DNA from: Agrypnia vestita
Lineage: Eukaryota; Arthropoda; Insecta; Trichoptera; Phryganeidae
Length of the DNA stretch: 64,000 bases
Assembly (NCBI GenBank): GCA_016648135.1
Contig: JADDOH010011213.1
Span: 53,969-117,968 of the forward strand
Reading direction: 5' to 3'
Shown: piece by piece, positions 56,276-64,000 of the stretch
Numbering within the stretch: position 1 is the stretch's first letter
Layout: each line of letters starts with the position of its first letter
Position numbers and translations under genes: made by a program
The notes under the pieces: model-generated
Seen by the model: the letters and a program-made list of their open reading frames with translations, nothing else
What the model was told of the DNA's origin: nothing
Database searches by the model: none

Positions 56276-56850
56276 TTTTTTAGTTCTACCTTTTTGATTT
56301 TTATGAGATGCGTTTCTCCTTGAGAGGGCATTTTCAAACTGAATATTTTACATTCAATAACTTGTATTTATATTAAAAGTATTAGAAAGAGATGCTATAT
56401 AATTTAAAGAATTAATCCAAAAACCTAATTAATTCTTAAAATTATAAAGTATCTCTTTTCAATACTTTCAATAGAAATGCAAGTTGTTGAATGTAAAGAG
56501 TGTCAGTTAAATTTTTATAAACTACTACCAGATTTTAGGTCTACTGGTTTCGAAACGTACCCATCTTTTCGTCAGGACCAACACTACATTACCAAGTTCA
56601 CAATACTATACACCACAACCATAGATAGTATTGTTAACTTTTCACCAATATTTATCACATGCGTGTTAATCTTGTCAAGGACAAACATGCACTAACTAGC
56701 CTATAGAACTATCAGGAATCTACGATAGGTATATTAAAAATATTAATAATGGTAAAATATTTAGATTGAAAATGCCCTTATAAGGCGAAACGCATCTCAT
56801 AATTAAAAAGGTAGAACTAAAATAAAATTGTTTTTGTATCCATATGTGTG
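56275..56850. mobile_element. Inverted-repeat element with hammerhead core (repeat Q arms)
   Basis: The outer arms (about 56275-56335 and 56765-56825) are inverted copies of repeat Q. Within, TTACATTCAATAACTTG...TTAAAGAATTAAT and its inverted counterpart (about 56342-56500) form a second palindrome. The hammerhead-like core at 56538-56579 follows. Architecture is like the other Penelope-like palindromes. Confidence 0.5.
56538..56579 (-). ncRNA. Candidate minimal type I hammerhead motif
   Basis: Minus strand: GGTC (stem I), CTGACGA (56575-56569), a 17-base stem II region with only weak AAA/TTT pairing, GAAA, a CCAG loop closed by A-U, then the NUH A and GACC completing stem I. Stem I and the tiny stem III match the form at 28875-28916. 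Stem II is poor, so activity is doubtful. Confidence 0.45.
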
Positions 56851-57299
56851 ATTATGAACATTATGTTATAAATGAACAATTTTGCTCATGTCGTTAATAG
56901 ATTTTGCGTTTAAATTGTACAGTTATTTTTTTTCACCCAATTTATTGACCAAAATCTATACACATTTCTGAAAAATTTGCTTTCATTCTTTGTGAAGGCT
57001 TTCTATTATTTTATTTATTGATTGATATTACAAAAAATTTACACAAATCAAATTGAAGGTAGCCGCTTATCTAAATAAAGCTACGAGTAGGTACAGTTTA
57101 TGAATTGATTGACGTCTGTTTTATATAACATTAACAAAATTTATATTATTTAACTTTTGTTAAATATTACAAATGCTATTGAATAAATAAAAATTGTTAT
57201 GAGTATTTTTAATAATTTGTGTCACTAAGAGCATTATATACCTACCTATATGGATTTAATTTGAGTAAAATGTTTGTAAATAATCACAGAAAGGTAGCT
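56851..57299. other. AT-rich DNA, no feature seen
   Basis: AT-rich. It may include the 3' untranslated end of the minus-strand LINE at 57300, but I cannot demonstrate it. Confidence 0.35.
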
Positions 57300-57650
57300 A
57301 ACTTATCACTGTCGACACATTTATTTCGTTTTGTAGCCTACCTACGTTCTCTAACTGTAACTTGCATACTGTATCCAACATTCCTTTAAGAAACCGTTTT
57401 GAATATTTAAGTTTCTGTTTGGAGTTCCAGACCTGAGATGCATACCTACTCAATGATAAGTCGAACATAGAATAAGAACAGGATCTTCTTGGTGTTTGTC
57501 CCTTTGAACTGTGTACATGCGCAAAGAACGAAGCCTAGCATTATTTGTGAGAATTTAGCGACCATAATATCAACATGTTTATCTAATGAAAGTTAGCAAT
57601 CTAGAGTTACACCGAGATCCTTTGCTTTTGATTTGATGCTTAGAGAGAGT
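57300..57650 (-). pseudogene. LINE reverse transcriptase fragment, jockey/CR1-like
   Basis: The minus strand encodes KDLGVTLDC, a stop, then LSLDKHVDIMVAKFSQIMLG and FVLCACTQFKGTNTKKILFL. This matches the '(I)KDLGV.LD..L.F..H...' block that follows the catalytic domain in jockey/R1/CR1-type LINEs. Several stops; both ends missing. Confidence 0.7.
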
Positions 57651-57706
57651 CCATTTGAATGATGCAATGGAGATATAAAAGGATAGTTGCAGCTTTACTA
57701 TGACAG

Positions 57707-58824
57707 TTTAAGGCGATCGTCAAGCAGAATGAGCAAATTTCACAATTTTTTCTCATATCTTCTCTTCCGTTTTTTATTACATTTTTGTATGGAAATATCT
57801 CATTTTAAAATTTATTCATCAGGTTTCATACATTTTAAATACGAATATCTTATTAAAATGTCACAAACTAAATTATATAATTTATTAATAAATTACCCAA
57901 CCTTCGATGTTTTAAAAATGAAGAAAATTGCTCCACTTTGTGGGCCTTTTATGACTGAACAGCGTGTTGAGATGTCTTTTTTATTCAATAATATTACAAA
58001 GTAAACGATTATCTTAAATTTATTACAATTATAGAAAAATCTGTTAGTTTGTTTATATGCAATTTATGTTTTAAAAAACACTGTTTTTTAAATTATTTTT
58101 AATTTTTGTGTGTTTTTTTCCAATGCTTTTAAAATAGTTTATAACTTTTTTCTTTAATAAATTAAAGGAATAGACATTTTTATTTTAAAATTAATACAAA
58201 AAAAAAGCAAATAATTATATTCGATTTCAGATTTTAGCTATTTAATCAACGCACTGCGTATTGTGTCATAAATACGTTGCGTCTTGATTAAATATCAAAA
58301 ATTAGGAATATCGACAAAGATTTTGATATTTTTTTGTTTTTATTGTAAAATTATAATATCTATTCTTTTGACTATTGAAGTAAAAAGTTATCAACCATGT
58401 AAAAAGAGTTGAAAAAAAAACAGAAAAAATAAAATATTTTTAAAAAACAGTATTTTTTAAAACATAAATTGCATGTACACCTACTAACAGATTTTGCTAT
58501 AATTGTAATAAATTTAAGATAATCGTTTACTTTGTAATATTATTGAATAAAAAAGACATCTCAACACGCCGTTCAGTCATAAAAGGCCCACAAAGTGGAG
58601 CAATTTTCTTCATTTTTAAAACATCGAAGGTTTGGTAATTTATTAATCAATTATTTTATTTAGTTTATGGCATTTTAATAAGATATTCGTATTTAAAATA
58701 TATGTAACCTGATGAATTAATTTTAAAATTAGATATGTCTCTACAAAAATGTGATAAAAAACGCAAGGGAAGATATGAGAAAAAATGGTGAAATTTGCTT
58801 TTTCTGCTAGACGATCGCCTTAAG
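57707..58824. mobile_element. Large foldback element, about 1.1 kb
   Basis: The ends TTAAGGCGATCGTCAAGCAG and its near complement (58805-58824) start inverted arms of about 380 bp (57707-58090 and 58437-58824). They retain GAAGAAAATTGCTCCACTTTG and GAGATGTCTTTTTTATTCAA in both arms. The central ~350 bp is AT-rich, also partly symmetric, and non-coding. The 105-codon frame in the left arm is a by-product of the repeat. Superfamily unknown. Confidence 0.75.
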
Positions 58825-59139
58825 AAGAAAAAGAATGGAAAAAACTCACATTAAAAGGATAAATACTCATTCTAATTGCGTAGTTGCTTAATATTATATT
58901 ATTTTTGTCACTTGCTTAAATAATTGTATTTTTATAAATATCAGATGTCATCATAATAAATAACAATATATATTTTCTGACCATGTAAAAAAATTTTTTT
59001 GTTTAAAATATTTTATGAAACGATGGCTTAATACAAATAATTACGAAGTTGTATTAATTCAGAGAATAAATAGCCATTTTTTATTTATAACCTTATTTAT
59101 GCATTCATCTACCAAAAATTTATGAAATTAAATGCGAAA
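58825..59139. other. AT-rich DNA, no feature seen
   Basis: AT-rich, no recognised feature. Confidence 0.45.
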
Positions 59140-59310
59140 TGGGGAGATAAAGTCATCATCGCCCCATTACGTCCTTTGGTAATGGTGATAATGCACCCTG
59201 CATTAAAAAGGTATTCCTCCCCCAGAAGCTAAATTGTAAATTATCTTTGTAATAAAATCTGACAAGTTTTAGGGGAAAACGTTTCCACTAGCCTGTGTGC
59301 TTACAATCGG
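59140..59310. other. Weakly GC-enriched block
   Basis: Contains GATAAAGTCATCATCGCCCC and TGGTAATGGTGATAATGCAC. Possible short noncoding element; no frame. Confidence 0.25.
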
Positions 59311-60985
59311 ATGTTAAACAACTTGCCTGCTATTGTGTTTCCTATGTCTTCCAGAAAAAATATTTTCTTCTATAAGAAATTTAAGATTTTATATTAATAC
59401 GGAATCATGATTATGTGAGGCTTTTATTTATTACACAAAGTTACTGGGTACGAGTTAAATTGGAAGACTGTTCTAATTATATTCTCGATTATTGTTTAGA
59501 ATCTTCGATGCACTTTTTATCTTTATTTCGTATTATTTTGTATTTCGTAATTATCACTCCTGAATAAATTGTCTCTCATATACTGATGCATATAGCTTAA
59601 ATCGCTTAGGTTCGCACTAGAAAACTTGTCACTCGTCGGTAGGTACTTTTTTGACTTATTATCGTTGGAATCACACACACGCTTGCAATACACGCCGCAC
59701 GATTTTGATTTATTTTGTAATTGTCCGCTGTCAACTCTGACCCACATTGAGCACAGTAGCCGCTCGATCTATTTTTATAGGTAATGTCGTTTTTTTGGCC
59801 TTTTCAGATTTTATGAGAATAATCCGGTCGATTCCAGATTCGTGTGCCTCGTACTAAAACCTACTAGTATTTAGTATTCTGACTCTTACATCTCGTGAAA
59901 ATATTATTCTCTAGTGTGTATAAGAAATAAAAAAATTACTTAAAAAAACAGTTTTTTACCTTGGAAAGTTCTTACGGATGAATAATTTTCATAAACTAAG
60001 GCAGCTTATCAATACCACAAGGCTAGTTCCAGTACCGGAATCCGTGGAAAAATTCCTGAAACAAATAAAAACAGAACAATTAACTACAAATAACTCTAAT
60101 GGGTTGAAGTGGTAAAATTGCTTATGAAACCACGAAAAACTCAATTAAGTTAGGTTTCTTGTAATACTTGCATGCAACGACATTTAAGTTAATAATTTTT
60201 GTTTTGAATCACTTAAGTTTATAAAAATCAACCGATTTCTGAAAATATTTATGAGTGAAATAAGATAATTAACTCTTAATATCTTAATATCTCTTAATAA
60301 CTCTTAATTGTTGTTTGAATTTAAAATACCTACCATAATTAAAAAAACTGAAAACTGATAGTTTAAATAAAACATAGAGTTTAATAAAATATGAGAAAAA
60401 TTGCATTAAAGGTCGTAAATTATAGAAAACACTTTAATGGTAGTGCTGGTTGTTAAATTTAGTTAGATGTTATTTAAATATTTTGATTATTTGTAATTTT
60501 ATAATTAATTTTAACGAATCCATGTTAACCAATTAAATTCCAATGTTATCCATATGTGAAAAAAAAAGTTTTTTTTGTTTAAACAATATGAGTGAATTAG
60601 GGCATAGAATAGACACTTTAAAATTGACAATTTAATCCTAAATTTAAGGACATGCAATAAAACTTAATATTATTTATAACTAATTGGGACTACTGAAATG
60701 ATAGAAATAAAATAGCTTTAAAGTTATTGGTGATAATTTTGTCATTATCGATAGCAAAAATATATTGAAAGCAAACGTATATAAATCCAAAGTGATAGAT
60801 AGCTACGCCCCTCAAAAGTGTGACTATTTAATCATATTACCGTATCCCTTGATGCAAGAGACGCGTAATTTTTTGTATAAATTAGATCTTTGATTAACTC
60901 AATTTCTTTTCTGCATACAACATCTTAAATATATAAAAAGGTCTATCGTGACACCATGTCAAATGATGTTGCCGTCTGAGAGCCG
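59311..60985. other. AT-rich DNA, no feature seen
   Basis: AT-rich throughout, mild GC rise at about 59620-59770. A 74-codon minus frame there has no domain. Confidence 0.4.
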
Positions 60986-61080
60986 TATTTTTATTTAAAC
61001 ATAGAAAATTTATTTATTTATTTATTAATCAACGCCCTAGTGGGCTTTTACAGTAAAAGAAAATTAAAAGGATTTTTATA
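60986..61080 (-). repeat. Possible LINE 3' tail
   Basis: TTATTTATTTATTTATTAATC followed by CGCCCTAGTGGGCTTTTACA. The AATA-repeat run next to a GC-containing end resembles a LINE 3' end on the minus strand. Weak. Confidence 0.25.
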
Positions 61081-61185
61081 TACCTAAATTAAACACGTTT
61101 TACAGTAAATAATTAAAAAATAATAATATAAATAAAACATATCTTAGGTAAATGAACTTTATAAAATGTAACAATATAAAATTAA

Positions 61186-61206
61186 CTATATATATATATA
61201 TATAAA
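61186..61206. repeat. (TA)n microsatellite
   Basis: About 20 bp of TA dinucleotides. Further AT runs are at 61387-61411 and 61608-61643, on either side of the SINE-A copy. Confidence 0.7.
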
Positions 61207-61411
61207 CGATGAGTAGTACACAAGCAAACAGTAATAATTAGAAACCTTTAACGAATTAATAATAGAGTAAAATAAAATAAATGAAACCAATATACCAGAT
61301 AAGATAAAATAAACAAAAAAATGTATATAAAAGTTTAAAGCAAAACATATTTAAAATGAACAATAATTAAGAGTCTCTAGAATAAATATATATATATATA
61401 TATATATATAT

Positions 61412-61608
61412 CGAGTAGCTTGTTGGTCTTGTGGTTAGGACACTCGCCTCGTGATGCAAAGGTTGCGGGTTCGAACCTCACTTCAGACTAGCAAGTTAGG
61501 TCCTATTTTCATAGCACAAGCGTTTAGCTTAGTTTGAAAATAGTAAGAATATTGATGTGACACGTATTCCGTGATCACATCTCTATTTTTTTAAAAAAAA
61601 AAAAAAAA
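61412..61608 (+). mobile_element. SINE-A reference copy, full length
   Basis: A tRNA-derived SINE. The head has box A-like TAGCTTGTTGG (61416-61426) and perfect box B GGTTCGAACC (61468-61477), the internal polymerase III promoter inherited from a tRNA. The body follows (AGCACAAGCGTTTAGCTTAG, GTGACACGTATTCCGTG) and then an A-rich tail. It is inserted in an AT microsatellite. The other nine copies in the window were defined by comparison with this one. Confidence 0.85.
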
Positions 61609-61865
61609 ATATATATTATATATATATAATATATATATATATACTGCATGAGGAACAAAAGATAAATAAAAGTTAAGTCCATTAAACCCTAATTAATTCT
61701 ATTGGTGTATTCTAAGTCTAAGTGATTCTTTGATTCGGGAATGCTCCTACAACGAAAAATGTTATTAGTTATAGAATGCATTCACATCAAAAATATCCCG
61801 TGTTTCTATATCTTGAACAATACAAAAGCAGTCTTCCAGAATGTTTCCCGGGTTTAGTTTATCTC
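61609..61865. other. AT microsatellite and unassigned DNA
   Basis: AT repeats to 61643, then mixed sequence without a recognised feature. Confidence 0.35.
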
Positions 61866-62061
61866 ATGTCAGACTCCTCACTATTCGATAATAATTTACC
61901 TGCGAAGAGCTCTCACGAACTAAGTGGATCGTCAGCAGAACGGTAAAAGCTCCTCCGCGGAAAATATAAATGACACCTCAAAAGACAACAAACGCTCGCC
62001 CTCTCCCTCCGTCTCATCCGAAGCGGATAAGAAAGAAAGCACAGACAGTGATGTATTGTAA
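61866..62061 (+). other. Coding-like segment in two overlapping frames, unidentified
   Basis: An ATG at 61866 opens 26 codons reading MSDSSLFDNNLPAKSSHELS GSSAER, ending at TAA 61944. From 61924 the next frame is open to TAA 62059 and reads NGKSSSAENINDTSKDNKRS then PSPSVSSEADKKESTDSDVL. Both look like one disordered, Ser/Asp/Lys-rich protein region. The frames overlap at 61924-61943, so a single-base difference would join them. Candidate for a disrupted exon, a short alternatively spliced exon or a sequencing error; chance cannot be excluded. Family unknown. Confidence 0.35.
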
Positions 62062-62245
62062 CCACTTACGGCTAATGATTGTCAAGTTACGTTGTCCATT
62101 AAATCTTGCAGGGTTCGTCATACAAAAAATATATAAACCCCCGGGCTGGAGGGGAAGGTCGGAGGGGGTCGGGGGGAGCCGGGCTTAAAACTTTTGCGTA
62201 AGCGTGACATGGTTTTTGCATTTGGCTCCTCGGTGTCACGTGGAG

Positions 62246-62248
<3 letters not shown>
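62062..62248. other. GC-rich purine block
   Basis: A G-rich run (GGAAGGTCGGAGGGGGTCGG at about 62155) with no coding frame. Unassigned. Confidence 0.3.

Positions 62249-62287
<39 letters not shown>
62249..62287. repeat. (TG)n microsatellite
   Basis: An uninterrupted run of about 19 TG dinucleotides. Confidence 0.9.
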
Positions 62288-62288
<1 letters not shown>

Positions 62289-62299
62289 CCTAACGCCGA

Positions 62300-62640
62300 G
62301 CACCCAGCGTAGCGGAAAATAAAAATATTATATCTTATGCAGGAGTCCCAATTTGGTACTACTACATAAGATGTTTGGAATTCCGGTTCATTTTGGAAGG
62401 TGTTTGGCATTAAAACACCACGCTTGCCAGACGGGTTGGTGAGTTTTAAATCAGCCGCCCTTAACCAAGGGAACAGACGCTGTTTGTAGCCGCCCATTAT
62501 GGGTCAGACGCTACTGCCTGTTGGTCTGCGAGAGGTATTTTATTTCCCTCCTGCCCTCAATATCTGGCGAGCTTTCCCCTATTCGCCACCTGGGGATGCA
62601 TCTCCTAGCGGTTACAGGCTCCGCCGAAGATTATCAATTA
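62300..62640. other. GC-enriched island (candidate noncoding element)
   Basis: Balanced composition without a convincing frame; the long plus frame from 62499 is open only because it runs into the LINE downstream. Candidate regulatory island. Confidence 0.3.
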
Positions 62641-62644
62641 GCAA

Positions 62645-62733
62645 ACAACAGGGAAAGAATGGAAAAATAAGGAAGAGGCCTATATCCAGTAGTGGAAAGA
62701 CGAAGGCTGATGAAGAAGAAGAAGACATAAAAT
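62645..62733 (+). mobile_element. LINE or SINE 3' terminus, 'GGCCTATATCCAGTAGTGG' type
   Basis: GAGGCCTATATCCAGTAGTG followed by AAGGCTGATGAAGAAGAAGAAG. I recall this 3' terminus from many insect, especially lepidopteran, RTE-type elements, which end in GAT or GAA repeats. Only the tail is present; a different LINE begins directly after it. Confidence 0.6.
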
Positions 62734-62735
62734 AT

Positions 62736-63200
62736 AATGTAAACCTATCTATTTCAATGCTTATTAGGCCAGTGCATACGTACGCAGCAGAGACGTGGGT
62801 ACTAACTAAGAGGAATGAGCGAGCACTGGACGTTTTTGAAAGGAAAATTTTGAGGCGTATCTTCGGACCGTTTCTAGAAAATGGATTTTGGCGCAAACGT
62901 TGCAATAATGAGCTTTTTACTCTGTTTAGGGAGCTGAACTTCACAAAGTCTATAAAACTGGGAAAACTTCAGTGGCTGGGTCATGTGGAGAGAATGTCCG
63001 AGCATCAAGCACCAAACGCCCTGCTGAACTCAAGGCAGATAGGGCAAAGGAGCTTAGGAAGGCCGAAATTAAAATGGAGTGACAACGTCCTCAAAGACAT
63101 CTCTACCTTAGAGGCTCTGTACTGGAGATAGCTGGCACTAAACCGAGATGAGCGGAGGAAGATTCTTGAGGAGGCCAACACCCACCAGGGGTTGTAGTGC
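62736..63200 (+). pseudogene. LINE reverse transcriptase C-terminal fragment (family L1e)
   Basis: The frame encodes LIRPVHTYAAETWVLTKRNE, ALDVFERKILRRIFGPF, LGKLQWLGHVERMSEHQ and GRPKLKWSDNVLKDISTLEA. These are the 'Y..ETW.LTK', 'FERKILR.IFGP', 'W.GH..RM' and 'GRPK..W.D' blocks in their usual order. It is open until a TAG at 63129 where the frame should read on, then LALNRDERRKILEEA. A GATGATGAT tail is at about 63208. 5'-truncated but little damaged. Confidence 0.85.
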
Positions 63201-63297
63201 CAAGAGTGATGATGATCTATTTCAAAATGCATTAATTTAAAAATAAACAATTAGTAGGTATTTTCTGGTATCATCAAGCTGATTTGTTATTGTGAGT

Positions 63298-63362
63298 TTT
63301 GGTGTTGTGGTTAAGTATTGGCTTGCAATACCGTGTCGAAATCAGGGATACCGGCCATTATT
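63298..63362 (+). mobile_element. SINE-C, tRNA-like head
   Basis: GGTGTTGTGGTTAAGTATTG then GCTTGCAATACCGTGTCGAA. The GTGGTTAAG word resembles box A. The same word order occurs twice inverted at 63600-63712. Box B is degenerate, so the SINE assignment is tentative. Confidence 0.4.
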
Positions 63363-63599
63363 TTGCATTCGAACCGAAAATCTTTGAAAAGCCTAAGTGT
63401 CACCATACGCGTCTTATCAAGGAAGCACTTGAAATCTACAAGCACCCGATAATTATTAATAGAGATGATAGGCTCGAATTAAAAACGTCATGGTATACGG
63501 CGCTTCAAAGACAATCTCGTCGCAGAGAGATAGTGATCAAACAATAGATGAAACATACACACAAAACAAGATAAAAAAACAAGTAACTTATAAACACAG

Positions 63600-63712
63600 A
63601 TACACCAAGCTCCCGACACGGTATTGCTAGCCAATAATTGACACAACACTGACAACGTTCTCACCCTGCTTTCGACACGGTATTGTAAGCCAATACTTAA
63701 ACACAACCCCAA
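63600..63712 (-). mobile_element. Two SINE-C heads in tandem, minus strand
   Basis: CGACACGGTATTGCTAGCCA and CGACACGGTATTGTAAGCCA, each followed by AATA(A/C)TT and CACAAC, are complementary to 63298-63362. They sit about 60 bp apart, next to a Penelope-like unit. Confidence 0.4.
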
Positions 63713-63724
63713 CACTAATAATAA

Positions 63725-63865
63725 CACATCAGCCCTGATGATGAATCCTGCAATGGAATCCAAACCTTTGGTCAGAACGGTCGTAAAAATACTGCATAAT
63801 ACCCCGGAAGATGCAAATCAGGAGAATCTGAGTGGCCGTGAAAACCTGAGAACATTCTAATCAGT
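63725..63865 (+). mobile_element. Penelope-like 3' unit (GGATCCGAAAC family)
   Basis: CCTGATGATGAATCCTGCAA TGGAATCC, then AAACC in place of GAAAC, and CTGAGTGGCCGTGAAAACCT downstream. It matches 19534-19650 and 37555-37675. The GAAA core is mutated here. Confidence 0.5.
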
Positions 63866-64000
63866 CGGTGTGTATTGTATAACCGGGATTAATTTTATTG
63901 TGATCATCTCATTCTATTATCATCTGTTTTCTTCTTTTATATGGAGCCAATGGTAGTGCAAATGAGAGAGAAATATATTTTTTCGCATGAATCATGCAAA

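Noticed and set aside
57687..58004. 105-codon frame in the 58-kb foldback
   Set aside because: It lies within one arm of an inverted repeat whose other arm is mutated; no domain and no reason to think it is translated.
61468..61477. Perfect box B as evidence of a tRNA gene
   Set aside because: The head does not fold into a full cloverleaf and the sequence continues into the repeated SINE-A body found ten times.
62099..62497. 132-codon minus frame with a His-Thr repeat
   Set aside because: The repeat is the TG microsatellite read in frame.
62499..62735. ATG start of the 210-codon plus frame that contains the LINE
   Set aside because: The first ~80 codons cross a noncoding island and another element's 3' tail; only the part from about 62736 is LINE coding sequence.

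Overview
This is a 64-kb, AT-rich (about two thirds A+T by eye) eukaryotic nuclear window. I see no intact protein-coding gene. It reads as an intergenic or intronic 'desert' from an arthropod, most likely an insect. The evidence is many decayed LINE reverse-transcriptase C-termini of the insect 'YGSE(T/S)W ... LGHVERM ... GRPR' type, several tRNA-derived SINE families, Penelope-like elements with hammerhead-ribozyme cores, and MITEs. One LINE tail at 62645-62733 is of a kind I associate with Lepidoptera and some other insects, but I cannot fix the order. No rRNA, true tRNA gene, CRISPR, prokaryotic operon or plasmid feature is present.

Layout. 1-9 kb: AT-rich DNA with GC-enriched islands (640-880, 2480-2925, 3955-4265, 6826-7115, 8380-8575), two SINE-A copies, a MITE, and a degenerate tandem repeat (5563-6390) split by a TA-flanked MITE. 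9-16 kb: a TIR element with a Penelope palindrome nested in it, a 'CTCCC' TIR element, a Penelope GIY-YIG remnant with its 3' hammerhead motif (13500-13957), and a broken LINE. 16-26 kb: GC-enriched islands, a MITE, a Penelope palindrome, a decayed tandem array, two more CTCCC elements and a CpG-rich island. 26-33 kb: LINE 3' end, SINE, a well-formed hammerhead candidate (28875-28916), a fourth CTCCC element, and an isolated heat-shock-type promoter on the minus strand (30951-31354). At 32.1-32.3 kb an island carries two Rel-like sites. 33-50 kb: islands, SINEs, palindromes, a 527-bp foldback (43151-43677) and several LINE pieces, including a jockey/CR1-like one. 50-64 kb: a GC-rich LTR- or promoter-like block (52676-53185), CpG-rich islands (54840-55380), a LINE with its YADD box, a hammerhead candidate, a 1.1-kb foldback (57707-58824), a full SINE-A, a short coding-like segment (61866-62061), and a terminal LINE plus SINE-C cluster.

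Interpretation. The regular spacing of GC-enriched islands in AT-rich DNA would fit conserved noncoding elements around a developmental regulator, with transposons filling the gaps. That is inference, because conservation cannot be seen from one sequence. The observations most worth checking are the heat-shock promoter without an obvious gene, the repeated hammerhead/palindrome Penelope architecture, and the short coding-like segments at 61.9 and 38.2 kb.
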